Positions 1-5,210 of a DNA stretch of 5,233 nucleotides are shown here, piece by piece (the first letter of the stretch is position 1; each line of letters opens with the position of its first letter). The notes under the pieces were generated by a model. The model did no database searches. It saw nothing but the letters and a program-made list of their open reading frames with translations, and had not been told where the DNA came from. The DNA comes from Coriobacteriales bacterium (GTDB lineage Bacteria; Actinomycetota; Coriobacteriia; Coriobacteriales; UBA8131), in the NCBI GenBank assembly GCA_031276475.1, contig JAISMZ010000283.1, forward strand, positions 1 through 5,233, in the 5' to 3' direction. The position numbers and the translations under genes are program-made.

Positions 1-102
1 CAGTGCAATAGGTACTGGTTGTAGGGCCCTGTTTCCGTCCCACTTTCTACCCCGCATGAACAGTAACGTTGCTGCCGCCCATCCCGAACGAAAGCGAGTG
101 AC

Positions 103-1608
103 ATGCCACTGAGAATCTACAACACGCTGACCCGCCGCAAGCAGGAGTTCGTTCCCGTCACGGCTGGCAAGGTGGGCTTTTACATCTGCGGGCCAACCGT
201 CTACAACGACATCCACATCGGCAACGCCCGCACCTTCCTGAGCTTTGATGTTATCCGACGCTATCTTGAGTACTCCGGCTATCAGGTCACCTACGTGCAG
301 AACCTGACCGACGTGGACGACAAGATAATCAACCGCGCCCACCAGGAGGGCCGCAGCGCCGCCGAGGTGGCCGCCGATTACTCCGAGGCCTTCATCGCGG
401 TGATGCGCGATCTGGGCGTGAAGGATCCAAGCATTCGGCCGCGGGCGACCGAGGAGATTCCGGCGATGCTGGAGGTCATCAGCTGCCTGATTGAGCAGGA
501 TCACGCCTATGTTGTTGACGGTAACGTCTATTTTGCGGTGCGCTCCTATCAACCCTATGGCCAGCTTTCGGGCCGCGACGTGGAGCAGTTGCTCAGCGGC
601 GCGCGCGTAGAGGCCGACGAGCGCAAGCGCGACCCGCTGGATTTTGCCCTCTGGAAGGCCGCAAAGCCGGGCGAGCCGGCCTGGGAGTCGCCCTGGGGCG
701 CGGGGCGTCCGGGCTGGCACATCGAGTGCTCGGCGATGAGCTCGCGCTACCTCGGCCTGCCCTTTGACATCCACGCCGGCGGCGACGACCTGGTCTTTCC
801 GCACCACGAAAACGAGCTGGCCCAAAGCGACGCCTGCTCTCACAAAGGCTTTGCCAATTACTGGCTGCACGGCGGCATGCTGACCATCAACAAAGAGAAG
901 ATGGCCAAAAGCGAGGGCAACTACCTGCTGCTGAAGGACGTTTTGCAACAGGTGCGCCCCCAGGCCCTGCGCCTGCTGATGCTTCAGACCCATTACCGCT
1001 CGCCCTTTGACTATTCGGTCGAGCGCCTGCAGGAGGCCACCGCCGCCCTGGAGCGCGTGGAAAGCGCCATCCGCAACCTCAGCTGGGTGCTCAAAAGTAC
1101 GGCCGGCGTACCCAGCGCGCCCAACGACATCTCCGACACCAACGTCAGCTGGACCGCCGACCTGCTGGCCAAAACCGAGCAGGCCCGCCAGCAGTTTGCC
1201 GAGGCGATGGACGACGACTTTAACACCGCCGCCGCCGTGGCCGCGGTCTTTGAGCTGGTCACCGCCAGCAACGCCAGCGTCCAAAACGGCATCCGTGGCG
1301 ATACCCACCATCGCGCGGTAGACGAGGCGCTGGCAACCATCATCGAGCTTTTGTCGGTCCTTGGCGTCAGCTTAAAAGTTGTGGAGGCGGACGCGGCCTA
1401 TCCCCCCGAAGTCCTAACTCTGGCTCGCGAGCTGGCCGCCTACCCCGGCACCAACGCCGCCGAGGCCGTAGACGCCCTGCTGGCCGTTCGCGCCGAGGCC
1501 CGCGCCGCCAAAGACTGGCCGCGCGCCGACGCCGTCCGCGACCGTCTGGCCGCCCTCGGATTGGTCATCGAGGACACCGCCAGCGGTGCCCGCGTGGTGC
1601 AGAAATGA
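103..1608 (+). CDS. cysS: Cysteinyl-tRNA synthetase
   Basis: This class I aminoacyl-tRNA synthetase charges tRNA-Cys with cysteine in the cytosol, using ATP. It is full length at 501 residues, against about 460-500 for the family. The zinc-site cysteine is C29 in the CGPTVY motif. The HIGH signature appears as HIGN (residues 38-41), a common variant in this family. The other zinc ligands are C209 (WHIECS), H234 and E238 (FPHHENE). The KMSKS loop reads KMAKS (266-270). A helical tRNA-binding region follows from about residue 290, and the C-terminal tail 435-501 is Ala-rich. The start at 103 gives the normal N-terminus just before CGPTVY. The ribosome binding site is weak (GCGAGTG a few bases upstream). 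The stop overlaps the start of the next gene by four bases, so the two form one transcription and translation unit. I saw no T-box in the 102 bases available upstream. Confidence 0.98.
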   Translation: MPLRIYNTLTRRKQEFVPVTAGKVGFYICGPTVYNDIHIGNARTFLSFDVIRRYLEYSGYQVTYVQNLTDVDDKIINRAHQEGRSAAEVAADYSEAFIAVMRDLGVKDPSIRPRATEEIPAMLEVISCLIEQDHAYVVDGNVYFAVRSYQPYGQLSGRDVEQLLSGARVEADERKRDPLDFALWKAAKPGEPAWESPWGAGRPGWHIECSAMSSRYLGLPFDIHAGGDDLVFPHHENELAQSDACSHKGFANYWLHGGMLTINKEKMAKSEGNYLLLKDVLQQVRPQALRLLMLQTHYRSPFDYSVERLQEATAALERVESAIRNLSWVLKSTAGVPSAPNDISDTNVSWTADLLAKTEQARQQFAEAMDDDFNTAAAVAAVFELVTASNASVQNGIRGDTHHRAVDEALATIIELLSVLGVSLKVVEADAAYPPEVLTLARELAAYPGTNAAEAVDALLAVRAEARAAKDWPRADAVRDRLAALGLVIEDTASGARVVQK

Positions 1609-2159
1609 GCGACTGGCGCCAGCAGAGCAAGCTGTTTGACGACGCGCCCTACTCCTACGAGTACGCGACGCTCTTCGACCTGATCGCGCTGGCCCGCGGC
1701 AAGGAGCAGGCGCTGATCGTCGCGCTCGACCACATCACCGACGTCGGCAATTTTGGCGCCGTGGTGCGCAGCGCCGAGGTGGTTGGCGCGACGGGCATCG
1801 TCATCCCCAAAAAGCGCTCCGTGGCGGTAAACGACGCGGTCTACCGCACGTCGGCCGGCGCCATCGACTACCTCAAGGTCGCCCGCGAGCCCAACCTCGT
1901 GGAGTCGCTCAAGCGCCTCAAAGACGAGGGCTTTTGGGTTGGCGGCGCGCACCAGGAGGCCGCACAGGACATCTGGGCCTCGCCGCTGGAAGGTCGGCTG
2001 GTGGTGGTCTTAGGTGCGGAGGATAACGGGCTTTCCCGTTTGGTGCGTGAAACCTGCGACTTTGAGTTCAAACTGCCCCAACGCGGCTTTACCCAGTCAC
2101 TGAATGTGGCCCAGGCGGCGACCGCCATCATGTACGAATGGCTGCGACGCTGCAGCTAA
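1605..2159 (+). CDS. rlmB: SpoU/TrmH-family RNA 2'-O-ribose methyltransferase, short RlmB-like form
   Basis: The product is a SPOUT-class methyltransferase that transfers a methyl group from S-adenosylmethionine to a ribose 2'-OH in rRNA or tRNA. All three SpoU motifs are present in 184 residues. Motif 1 is DVGNFGAVVRSAE (about 46-58), with N49 and the presumed catalytic R55. Motif 2 is VVVLGAEDNGLS (133-144), with E139. Motif 3 is QSLNVAQAATAIMYEWL (164-180), with S165 and N167, and forms the trefoil knot that binds the methyl donor. RlmB proteins are normally about 240-250 residues because an L30e-like RNA-binding domain precedes the knot domain. Here only about 37 residues come before it, so that domain is missing. 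The start is fixed by the ATGA overlap with cysS, and no separate ribosome binding site is evident. In many Gram-positive genomes cysS and rlmB are neighbours with mrnC between them; no mrnC is present here. The exact substrate (23S rRNA Gm2251 as in RlmB, or a tRNA) cannot be told from the sequence, so the symbol is tentative. Confidence 0.85.
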   Translation: MSDWRQQSKLFDDAPYSYEYATLFDLIALARGKEQALIVALDHITDVGNFGAVVRSAEVVGATGIVIPKKRSVAVNDAVYRTSAGAIDYLKVAREPNLVESLKRLKDEGFWVGGAHQEAAQDIWASPLEGRLVVVLGAEDNGLSRLVRETCDFEFKLPQRGFTQSLNVAQAATAIMYEWLRRCS

Positions 2160-2190
2160 CGGTGAGCCGTGTACGAGCCGCGGCACCGTT

Positions 2191-2220
2191 GTGGCAAAGA
2201 CGCTCGAGGTGCGCTAAACT
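2191..2220 (+). promoter_or_regulatory. Possible promoter of tRNA-Thr
   Basis: A GTGGCA hexamer (2191-2196, four of six matches to TTGACA) and a TAAACT hexamer (2215-2220, four of six matches to TATAAT) are 18 bases apart. Initiation about seven bases further on would fall just ahead of the mature tRNA 5' end at 2232. The match is moderate, and read-through from cysS-rlmB is an alternative. Confidence 0.35.
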
Positions 2221-2231
2221 ATGTGCCACGA

Positions 2232-2306
2232 GCCAATGTGGCGCAACGGTAGCGCATCTGATTTGTAATCAGGCGGTTGCAGGTTCAAATCCTGTCATTG
2301 GCTCCA
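2232..2306 (+). tRNA. tRNA-Thr (anticodon TGT)
   Basis: The gene folds into a complete cloverleaf. The acceptor stem GCCAATG (2232-2238) pairs perfectly with CATTGGC (2296-2302). The D stem is GCGC/GCGC around AACGGTA. The anticodon stem TCTGA/TCAGG encloses the loop TTTGTAA with anticodon TGT at 2264-2266, which reads ACA and, through wobble, other threonine codons. A 5-base variable region comes next. The T stem GCAGG/CCTGT encloses TTCAAAT. The discriminator base is T2303 and the CCA end (2304-2306) is encoded in the DNA. It stands alone downstream of the methyltransferase gene and is followed by its own terminator. The integrase gene just beyond it suggests that its 3' half is an integration target. 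Confidence 0.96.
2262..2306. other. Presumed attachment site (attL/attB core) in the tRNA 3' half
   Basis: Tyrosine recombinases commonly recombine within a tRNA gene, in the anticodon loop or the T arm, and restore the intact gene with the element's own copy of the 3' part. The tRNA here is intact, and a tyrosine recombinase gene ends 142 bases downstream in convergent orientation. The core cannot be delimited because I find no second copy of the tRNA 3' segment in the window. The span given is therefore only the likely region. Confidence 0.4.
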
Positions 2307-2320
2307 GAGTTTCCGCAGGT

Positions 2321-2345
2321 AGATGCCCTAGTTTTGGGCATTTTT
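2321..2345 (+). terminator. Rho-independent terminator after tRNA-Thr
   Basis: The stem ATGCCC (2323-2328) pairs with GGGCAT (2336-2341) around the 7-base loop TAGTTTT. A further A-T and G-T pair at the base are possible. The stem runs directly into TTTTT (2341-2345). The other strand lacks a T run after the hairpin, so it should act on plus-strand transcripts only. Confidence 0.8.
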
Positions 2346-2353
2346 CATTTCCA

Positions 2354-2373
2354 CGAAAAAATGGGGATTTTCG
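2354..2373. other. AT-rich inverted repeat CGAAAA...TTTTCG
   Basis: CGAAAA (2354-2359) and TTTTCG (2368-2373) can form a 6-bp hairpin with an 8-base loop. It lies between the tRNA terminator and the tandem repeats. On the minus strand it is the first hairpin after the integrase repeats, but it is too weak to call a terminator with confidence. Confidence 0.3.
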
Positions 2374-2432
2374 GGAAAACGGGGGAAAACGGGGGAAAAC
2401 GGGGCATAATTTCGGGAGTTTTTCGGGAGTTA
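2371..2432. repeat. Short tandem repeats between tRNA and integrase (10-bp and 11-bp periods)
   Basis: Three near-identical 10-bp units ending in GGGAAAAC fill 2371-2400, with a partial fourth at 2401-2404. After a short spacer, two 11-bp units TTCGGGAGTTN follow at 2411-2421 and 2422-2432. The word TTTCGGGA occurs three times (2369-2376, 2410-2417, 2421-2428). The periods are close to one helical turn, so a bound protein would meet each unit on the same face. Lying between the presumed attachment core and the integrase gene, they are candidates for integrase arm-type sites. That role is inferred from position and periodicity only. Confidence 0.7.
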
Positions 2433-2447
2433 ATAACATGCTAGCTT

Positions 2448-3494
2448 CTACCGGGCGCTCGGGCGCACCGCGTCGGACAGAAGGGCGCTTGCCGCCTCCT
2501 GGGCAGCCTCTAGCGGCCTCACGTAGCGGTCAACGGTCGTGGAGACCTTGCTGTGCCCGAGCATCCTGGACACCAGTGCAACGTCAATCCCCGTCGCCAG
2601 GGCGATAGTCGCGCTGGTGTGGCGCAGTTTGCTTAGGGGGATGTAGCGCAGGCCGCTCTGCTCGATGATGTAGCGGTAGTGCCTGGTGGCCGTCTGGGGG
2701 TGGCAGCGCTTCTTGCGGCAGACGCAGACGGGCACACCGTCGTCTCCACGCAGCTCCTCCAGGCGCTCTAGCGCCCAGCCGGACAGGTATGCGCTTCGTG
2801 CCTCATGCGTCTTGGTGGGGCGCATCTGGGGCTCGTGGCCGACGCAGACGTAAGCCTTAGAGACGGCAACAGCCCCGTCTTTGATATCGCCCCAGTCAAG
2901 CGCCAGCGCCTCCTCCTTGCGCAGCCCGCAAAACGCCATCAGGATAACCACTGCCTCAAGCCAGTCGCCGCTGAAGGCATCCAGCACAGCATTCAGCTCC
3001 TCGGTGCAGTACGCCTCCACGGGCGCTCGCTGTTTGGTCGTGCCGTCCACGCGCACAAGCTCCATGAGGTTGCTCGTGGTCAGCCCCCACCTGCGAGCCG
3101 TTCTGAGAGCCGCTGAGAGCGTCCGCTTGCCACGTGCCCGCACAGACCCCTCCGGCAGTGCGTTAAGGGCGCCCTCGATGGCTCCGGGCGTCAGGTCGCA
3201 CAGCCTGACGCATCCGATATCGCGGATGCAGCCGGGGATGGCCTGAGTGTAGTAGCTTATCGTGTTGGGCGAGCAGGTCAGGCCCGGCAGCCACCTATGC
3301 GTCAGGTAGTCCCCCAGCGTCATCTTGGACGCCTCGGCAGGCGCTGTTTGTAGCCTGGCGTGGTATGCCTCGGCTTCTTCCTGGCTGCCGGCGAATATCC
3401 GGTCAAGGTACTTCTGCTTCTTGCCCGCCGTGGTCTGGCCGGGCAGCTTGACTATCACCCGCCATTTGCGGCGGCCGATGTTCTTGAGGCTCAT
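2448..3494 (-). CDS. Tyrosine recombinase / phage-type integrase
   Basis: The product is a site-specific recombinase expected to insert and excise the element at the neighbouring tRNA-Thr gene. It has 348 residues, a normal length for the family. Residues about 1-50 resemble the arm-type DNA-binding domain (W11, then a basic stretch around KKQKYLDR). Residues about 56-145 form the helical core-binding domain, and about 160-330 the catalytic domain. Visible active-site residues are R192 (GLRKEE), K228 (PTKTHEA), R291 (LRHTSAT), H314 (MLGHS) and the nucleophile Y324 (TTVDRYVRPL). In the H-x-x-R motif the usual histidine is replaced by S288 (SKLRHT). A small cysteine cluster C257, C259, C264 sits in the catalytic domain. 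The start at 3494 has AGGAGG at 3505-3510 and begins the conserved N-terminus; the open frame extends upstream to 3674 but that part shows no domain and no such site. The gene is GC-rich like the chromosome, unlike the protease gene upstream. Confidence 0.93.
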   Translation of the reverse strand: MSLKNIGRRKWRVIVKLPGQTTAGKKQKYLDRIFAGSQEEAEAYHARLQTAPAEASKMTLGDYLTHRWLPGLTCSPNTISYYTQAIPGCIRDIGCVRLCDLTPGAIEGALNALPEGSVRARGKRTLSAALRTARRWGLTTSNLMELVRVDGTTKQRAPVEAYCTEELNAVLDAFSGDWLEAVVILMAFCGLRKEEALALDWGDIKDGAVAVSKAYVCVGHEPQMRPTKTHEARSAYLSGWALERLEELRGDDGVPVCVCRKKRCHPQTATRHYRYIIEQSGLRYIPLSKLRHTSATIALATGIDVALVSRMLGHSKVSTTVDRYVRPLEAAQEAASALLSDAVRPSAR

Positions 3495-3504
3495 ACCTTG
3501 GGCC

Positions 3505-3511
3505 CCTCCTC
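3505..3511 (-). promoter_or_regulatory. Ribosome binding site of the integrase gene
   Basis: On the minus strand GAGGAGG (3511-3505) lies 10 bases before the ATG at 3494. It decides this start over the longer open frame that reaches 3674. Confidence 0.7.
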
Positions 3512-3537
3512 TTTTTTGGCACAGGTCAATCTTCACG

Positions 3538-3550
3538 CGTGTTCCACACG
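3538..3550. promoter_or_regulatory. 13-bp perfect palindrome in the integrase leader (possible operator)
   Basis: CGTGT-TCC-ACACG is a perfect 5-bp inverted repeat with a 3-base centre, 44 bases upstream of the integrase start. Its position in the 97-base gap between the small gene and the integrase would suit an operator or a recombinase/excisionase site. A single short palindrome can occur by chance, so the role is inference. Confidence 0.3.
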
Positions 3551-3591
3551 GTAGGGCGTATCTGTGTTGGGGGTCATGCGTTATCTGGTCA

Positions 3592-3795
3592 TTATCTTTT
3601 CTTAAGGTCTTCGTTACCTGTTGCCCGCTCTTTTGGTGCGGAGTTGTCTTTGGTTGCGAACCGACCCATGGCATTCAACGCAGGGACATTCATAATTGTC
3701 TTACTATAGGCGCTCGGGGCGGTAGAGTTAATGCTGAATGGGCCGCGGTAGATAATGCTCATCATTGTGTTGGTATTGTATGTAGCAGTCGTCAT
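3592..3795 (-). CDS. Small basic protein of unknown function, coupled to the protease gene
   Basis: I do not recognise this protein. It has 67 residues. The N-terminal half is rich in Thr, Ser, Asn, Met and Tyr, with a short apolar patch (MMSIIYRGPF, 11-20). The C-terminal third is charged and ends in DLKKR. I count nine Lys/Arg against four Asp/Glu, so it is basic. There is no signal peptide, membrane segment or cysteine. The start at 3795 is chosen because AGGAGG (3808-3803) sits seven bases upstream and the ATG overlaps the TGA of the protease gene (ATGA). An in-frame ATG at 3828 would overlap the protease gene more and lacks this spacing. Strong initiation next to a weaker site for the protease implies that the small protein is made in excess. 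It could be a partner, inhibitor or substrate of the protease. Its position just before the integrase and its size and charge also fit a recombination directionality factor (Xis), although I see no clear helix-turn-helix. Confidence 0.65.
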   Translation of the reverse strand: MTTATYNTNTMMSIIYRGPFSINSTAPSAYSKTIMNVPALNAMGRFATKDNSAPKERATGNEDLKKR

Positions 3796-4913
3796 TTCGA
3801 TACCTCCTGTTGGCAAACGCGCTCCCAACCGTTCGAGTAGCTGGTGACATTGACGCTTAACGACATGTTTGGGTCACGCCAGTATACCACATTGAACGCT
3901 GTGGTGACGCGGTGTGCTAATCTGATGCTTTCGATTGCAGCAACAGGCAGCAGTATCTCGATAGGCGTCTGCTGGGATACCTGGAAGCCCTGTTGCAGCA
4001 GCTGGGCAAACGCATTCATGACCATTTCCGGAGGTGTGTTGAGGGGCAGCTCTAAGATAGGGATGTTGAAAATTTTCGACCTGGCCTCCGGGTTATTCAT
4101 TATCTCTGCGATGGGGTTGAACTCACTGTTACATTTCATCTCCTCTGAGAAATCCTCCCAGACTGCCCACAAGGCTGCTTCGATCTGCTTATCAGGATCG
4201 ATGACATTAAGTCCAATCTCCTTTGCCTCACTTCTGCCCACAGCATAACCGTGATGGTAGTACGCACTATTCAATGCTTGGGCAATAGTCTTTGCCTTGT
4301 TGGTGTCTTGCATGTGGGTCTCAAGCAATCTGATGCTCAGTGACACCGAGAGTTGTTGGCTCCGTTTGGAGGATCCTATTGGCAACGGGCCTACTTCTGC
4401 AGCAAGTGCGTTAAAGGCGCTCATTAGGTGTGCCTGATCGGTAATCCCGACATCTGTCTTGATGAAGTCGATATAGTTGCGGATGTCCTCAGAGCCGAAG
4501 TTGATATGGGACTGCTGTCCCAAGGCGTCAGATTTGGCAATAGTGATCTGTGGATCAACCGGCCCGAGGTTGGAGAACGGATGCATGATAATATCATCGG
4601 CTCCCAAGGCCAGCACGGTAGCCGCGCTGTAGGCAACATAGGGTACAAGCACCGATATCTTCTTGAAGCGCTCCCTGAGGATGCTGATAATCCGTAGAGC
4701 GGTAATAGGGTCGCCTCCGTTGCTGATTATCAGGAAGTCCACATCTTCGTTCTCTGCAGGAATCTGTTTGACTTGCTCGATGATGCAGGGAATCGCGTCA
4801 CCTGCCATCTGGCTTGAAGCGTTTTGGCGAATCGAGGTCACGTAGGAGATTAAAGGGCGGTCGCGCATCTTCTCGATATTCTGATAAAGAACCATTCTCT
4901 CTGAAGCACCCAT
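3792..4913 (-). CDS. SDH-family Clp-fold serine proteinase
   Basis: The product belongs to the serine dehydrogenase proteinase group (SDH_sah, formerly DUF114), distant relatives of ClpP and SppA in the ClpP/crotonase fold. It has 373 residues. The oxyanion-hole strand is LIISNGGDP (61-69). The presumed nucleophile is S96 in PYVAYSAATVLALGAD (91-106). The family block HPFSNLGPVDPQI (111-123) follows. The known family uses a Ser-Asp-His triad in non-ClpP order; I cannot assign the Asp and His here with confidence. A helical middle (about 140-255) and a C-terminal part (about 290-373) go beyond the core fold. No signal peptide or transmembrane helix is visible at the N-terminus, so it is probably cytosolic, whereas archaeal members are often membrane-anchored. 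The start at 4913 has GAAAGGG at 4928-4922. GC is near 48 %, well below the flanking genes, which points to acquisition with the element. Its stop overlaps the start of the 67-residue gene. The physiological substrate is unknown. Confidence 0.87.
   Translation of the reverse strand: MGASERMVLYQNIEKMRDRPLISYVTSIRQNASSQMAGDAIPCIIEQVKQIPAENEDVDFLIISNGGDPITALRIISILRERFKKISVLVPYVAYSAATVLALGADDIIMHPFSNLGPVDPQITIAKSDALGQQSHINFGSEDIRNYIDFIKTDVGITDQAHLMSAFNALAAEVGPLPIGSSKRSQQLSVSLSIRLLETHMQDTNKAKTIAQALNSAYYHHGYAVGRSEAKEIGLNVIDPDKQIEAALWAVWEDFSEEMKCNSEFNPIAEIMNNPEARSKIFNIPILELPLNTPPEMVMNAFAQLLQQGFQVSQQTPIEILLPVAAIESIRLAHRVTTAFNVVYWRDPNMSLSVNVTSYSNGWERVCQQEVSK
3803..3808 (-). promoter_or_regulatory. Strong ribosome binding site of the 67-residue gene
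   Basis: AGGAGG on the minus strand is seven bases ahead of the ATG at 3795 and lies inside the last codons of the protease gene. It supports both the reality of the small gene and its start. Confidence 0.75.
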
Positions 4914-5073
4914 TATTGTGTCCCTTTCTCTCGGTCGGTTTGTTGTTGTCTGTTACTTAGTGATCCACCTGCTGTAATACTTCTCCACTCCTGCATCCTC
5001 TCCTGGGGGGCTTTAGAAAGCATCGTTATACGATTCGATGCGCTCCATTGCTTCTGCCTGCTTCCTGTCATGA
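4914..5073. other. Gap upstream of the protease gene, no convincing gene
   Basis: Together with the repeat array this makes a stretch of 320 bases without a supported gene up to the window end. On the minus strand a TATAAC hexamer (5030-5025) could be a -10 box for the protease unit, with a leader of about 110 bases, but no matching -35 box is visible. A minus-strand reading of this stretch looks protein-like yet carries an in-frame stop; it is listed separately as a possible remnant. A 60-codon minus-strand frame ending at 4913 starts inside the repeats and is not supported. Confidence 0.5.
4922..4928 (-). promoter_or_regulatory. Ribosome binding site of the protease gene
   Basis: GAAAGGG on the minus strand ends eight bases before the ATG at 4913. 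It is a modest match to the Shine-Dalgarno consensus, weaker than the AGGAGG of the downstream small gene. Confidence 0.5.
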
Positions 5074-5075
5074 AA
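4953..5075 (-). pseudogene. Possible remnant of a coding sequence (low confidence)
   Basis: One minus-strand frame reads a plausible protein tail, RKQAEAMERIESYNDAF, up to a TAA at 5015-5013. It continues in the same frame as a second plausible stretch ending in GVEKYYSRWITK before a TAA at 4955-4953. Charged and aromatic residues alternate as in real proteins, but no family is recognised. Upstream the frame runs into the repeat array, which could have replaced the rest of the gene. It may equally be chance. Confidence 0.2.
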
Positions 5076-5124
5076 CACAAAGGGGACGCGAACACAAAGG
5101 GGACGCGAACACAAAAGGGACGTA
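5074..5124. repeat. Tandem 17-bp repeat, three units
   Basis: The unit AACACAAAGGGGACGCG occurs at 5074-5090 and, identically, at 5091-5107. A third unit at 5108-5124 differs at three positions (AACACAAAAGGGACGTA). The third unit is also the left arm of the larger palindromic repeat that follows, so the two repeat types appear to derive from one another by slippage. Confidence 0.9.
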
Positions 5125-5210
5125 CTCTTCTGTGTCATCCCCCTGCTCTCCGGAACACAAAAGGGACGTACTCTTCTGTGTCCTCTTCTGTGTCATCCCC
5201 CTGCTCTCCG
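5108..5210. repeat. Duplicated REP/MITE-like imperfect palindrome
   Basis: A 46-bp unit at 5108-5153 is repeated at 5154-5210, the second copy lengthened by a 12-bp internal duplication (CTCTTCTGTGTC at 5171-5182 and again at 5183-5194). Each copy holds an imperfect hairpin (5109-5135 and 5155-5181): ACACA pairs with TGTGT, then AAGGG with CTCTT allowing one wobble, around a short loop. Each hairpin is followed by ATCCCCCTGCTCTCCG. Hairpins of this type are scattered between genes in many bacteria and are mobilised by IS200-like or REP-associated tyrosine transposases. No transposase is present in the window. Confidence 0.8.

Noticed and set aside
1..102. Possible T-box or other leader regulating cysS
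   Set aside because: No T-box antiterminator sequence, terminator hairpin or clear promoter is visible in the bases present.
2..112. Frame open from the window edge to a TGA overlapping the cysS start, possible end of an upstream gene
   Set aside because: The roughly 36 codons have no recognisable family character and the frame could be open by chance; too little is in the window to call it.
1440..1952. Long minus-strand open frame opposite the cysS end and the methyltransferase
   Set aside because: High GC creates long antisense frames; both genes on the plus strand have clear family motifs here.
2138..2608. Plus-strand open frame running across the tRNA gene and the repeats
   Set aside because: It crosses a tRNA, a terminator and the antisense of the integrase, so it is not a gene.
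3495..3674. Longer N-terminus for the integrase starting at 3674
   Set aside because: The extra 60 residues show no domain character, would overlap the small gene, and lack the AGGAGG found before the start at 3494.
3796..3828. Earlier start (3828) for the 67-residue protein
   Set aside because: It would lengthen the overlap with the protease gene, while the strong ribosome binding site at 3803-3808 is correctly spaced only for the ATG at 3795.
4913..5095. 60-codon minus-strand frame ending at the protease start (TAATG overlap)
   Set aside because: Its start lies inside the tandem repeats, no ribosome binding site precedes it, and it has no recognisable features; the stop/start overlap may be chance.
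5074..5210. CRISPR array
   Set aside because: The repeats are directly adjacent or nested, without unique spacers of constant length, and contain slippage duplications.
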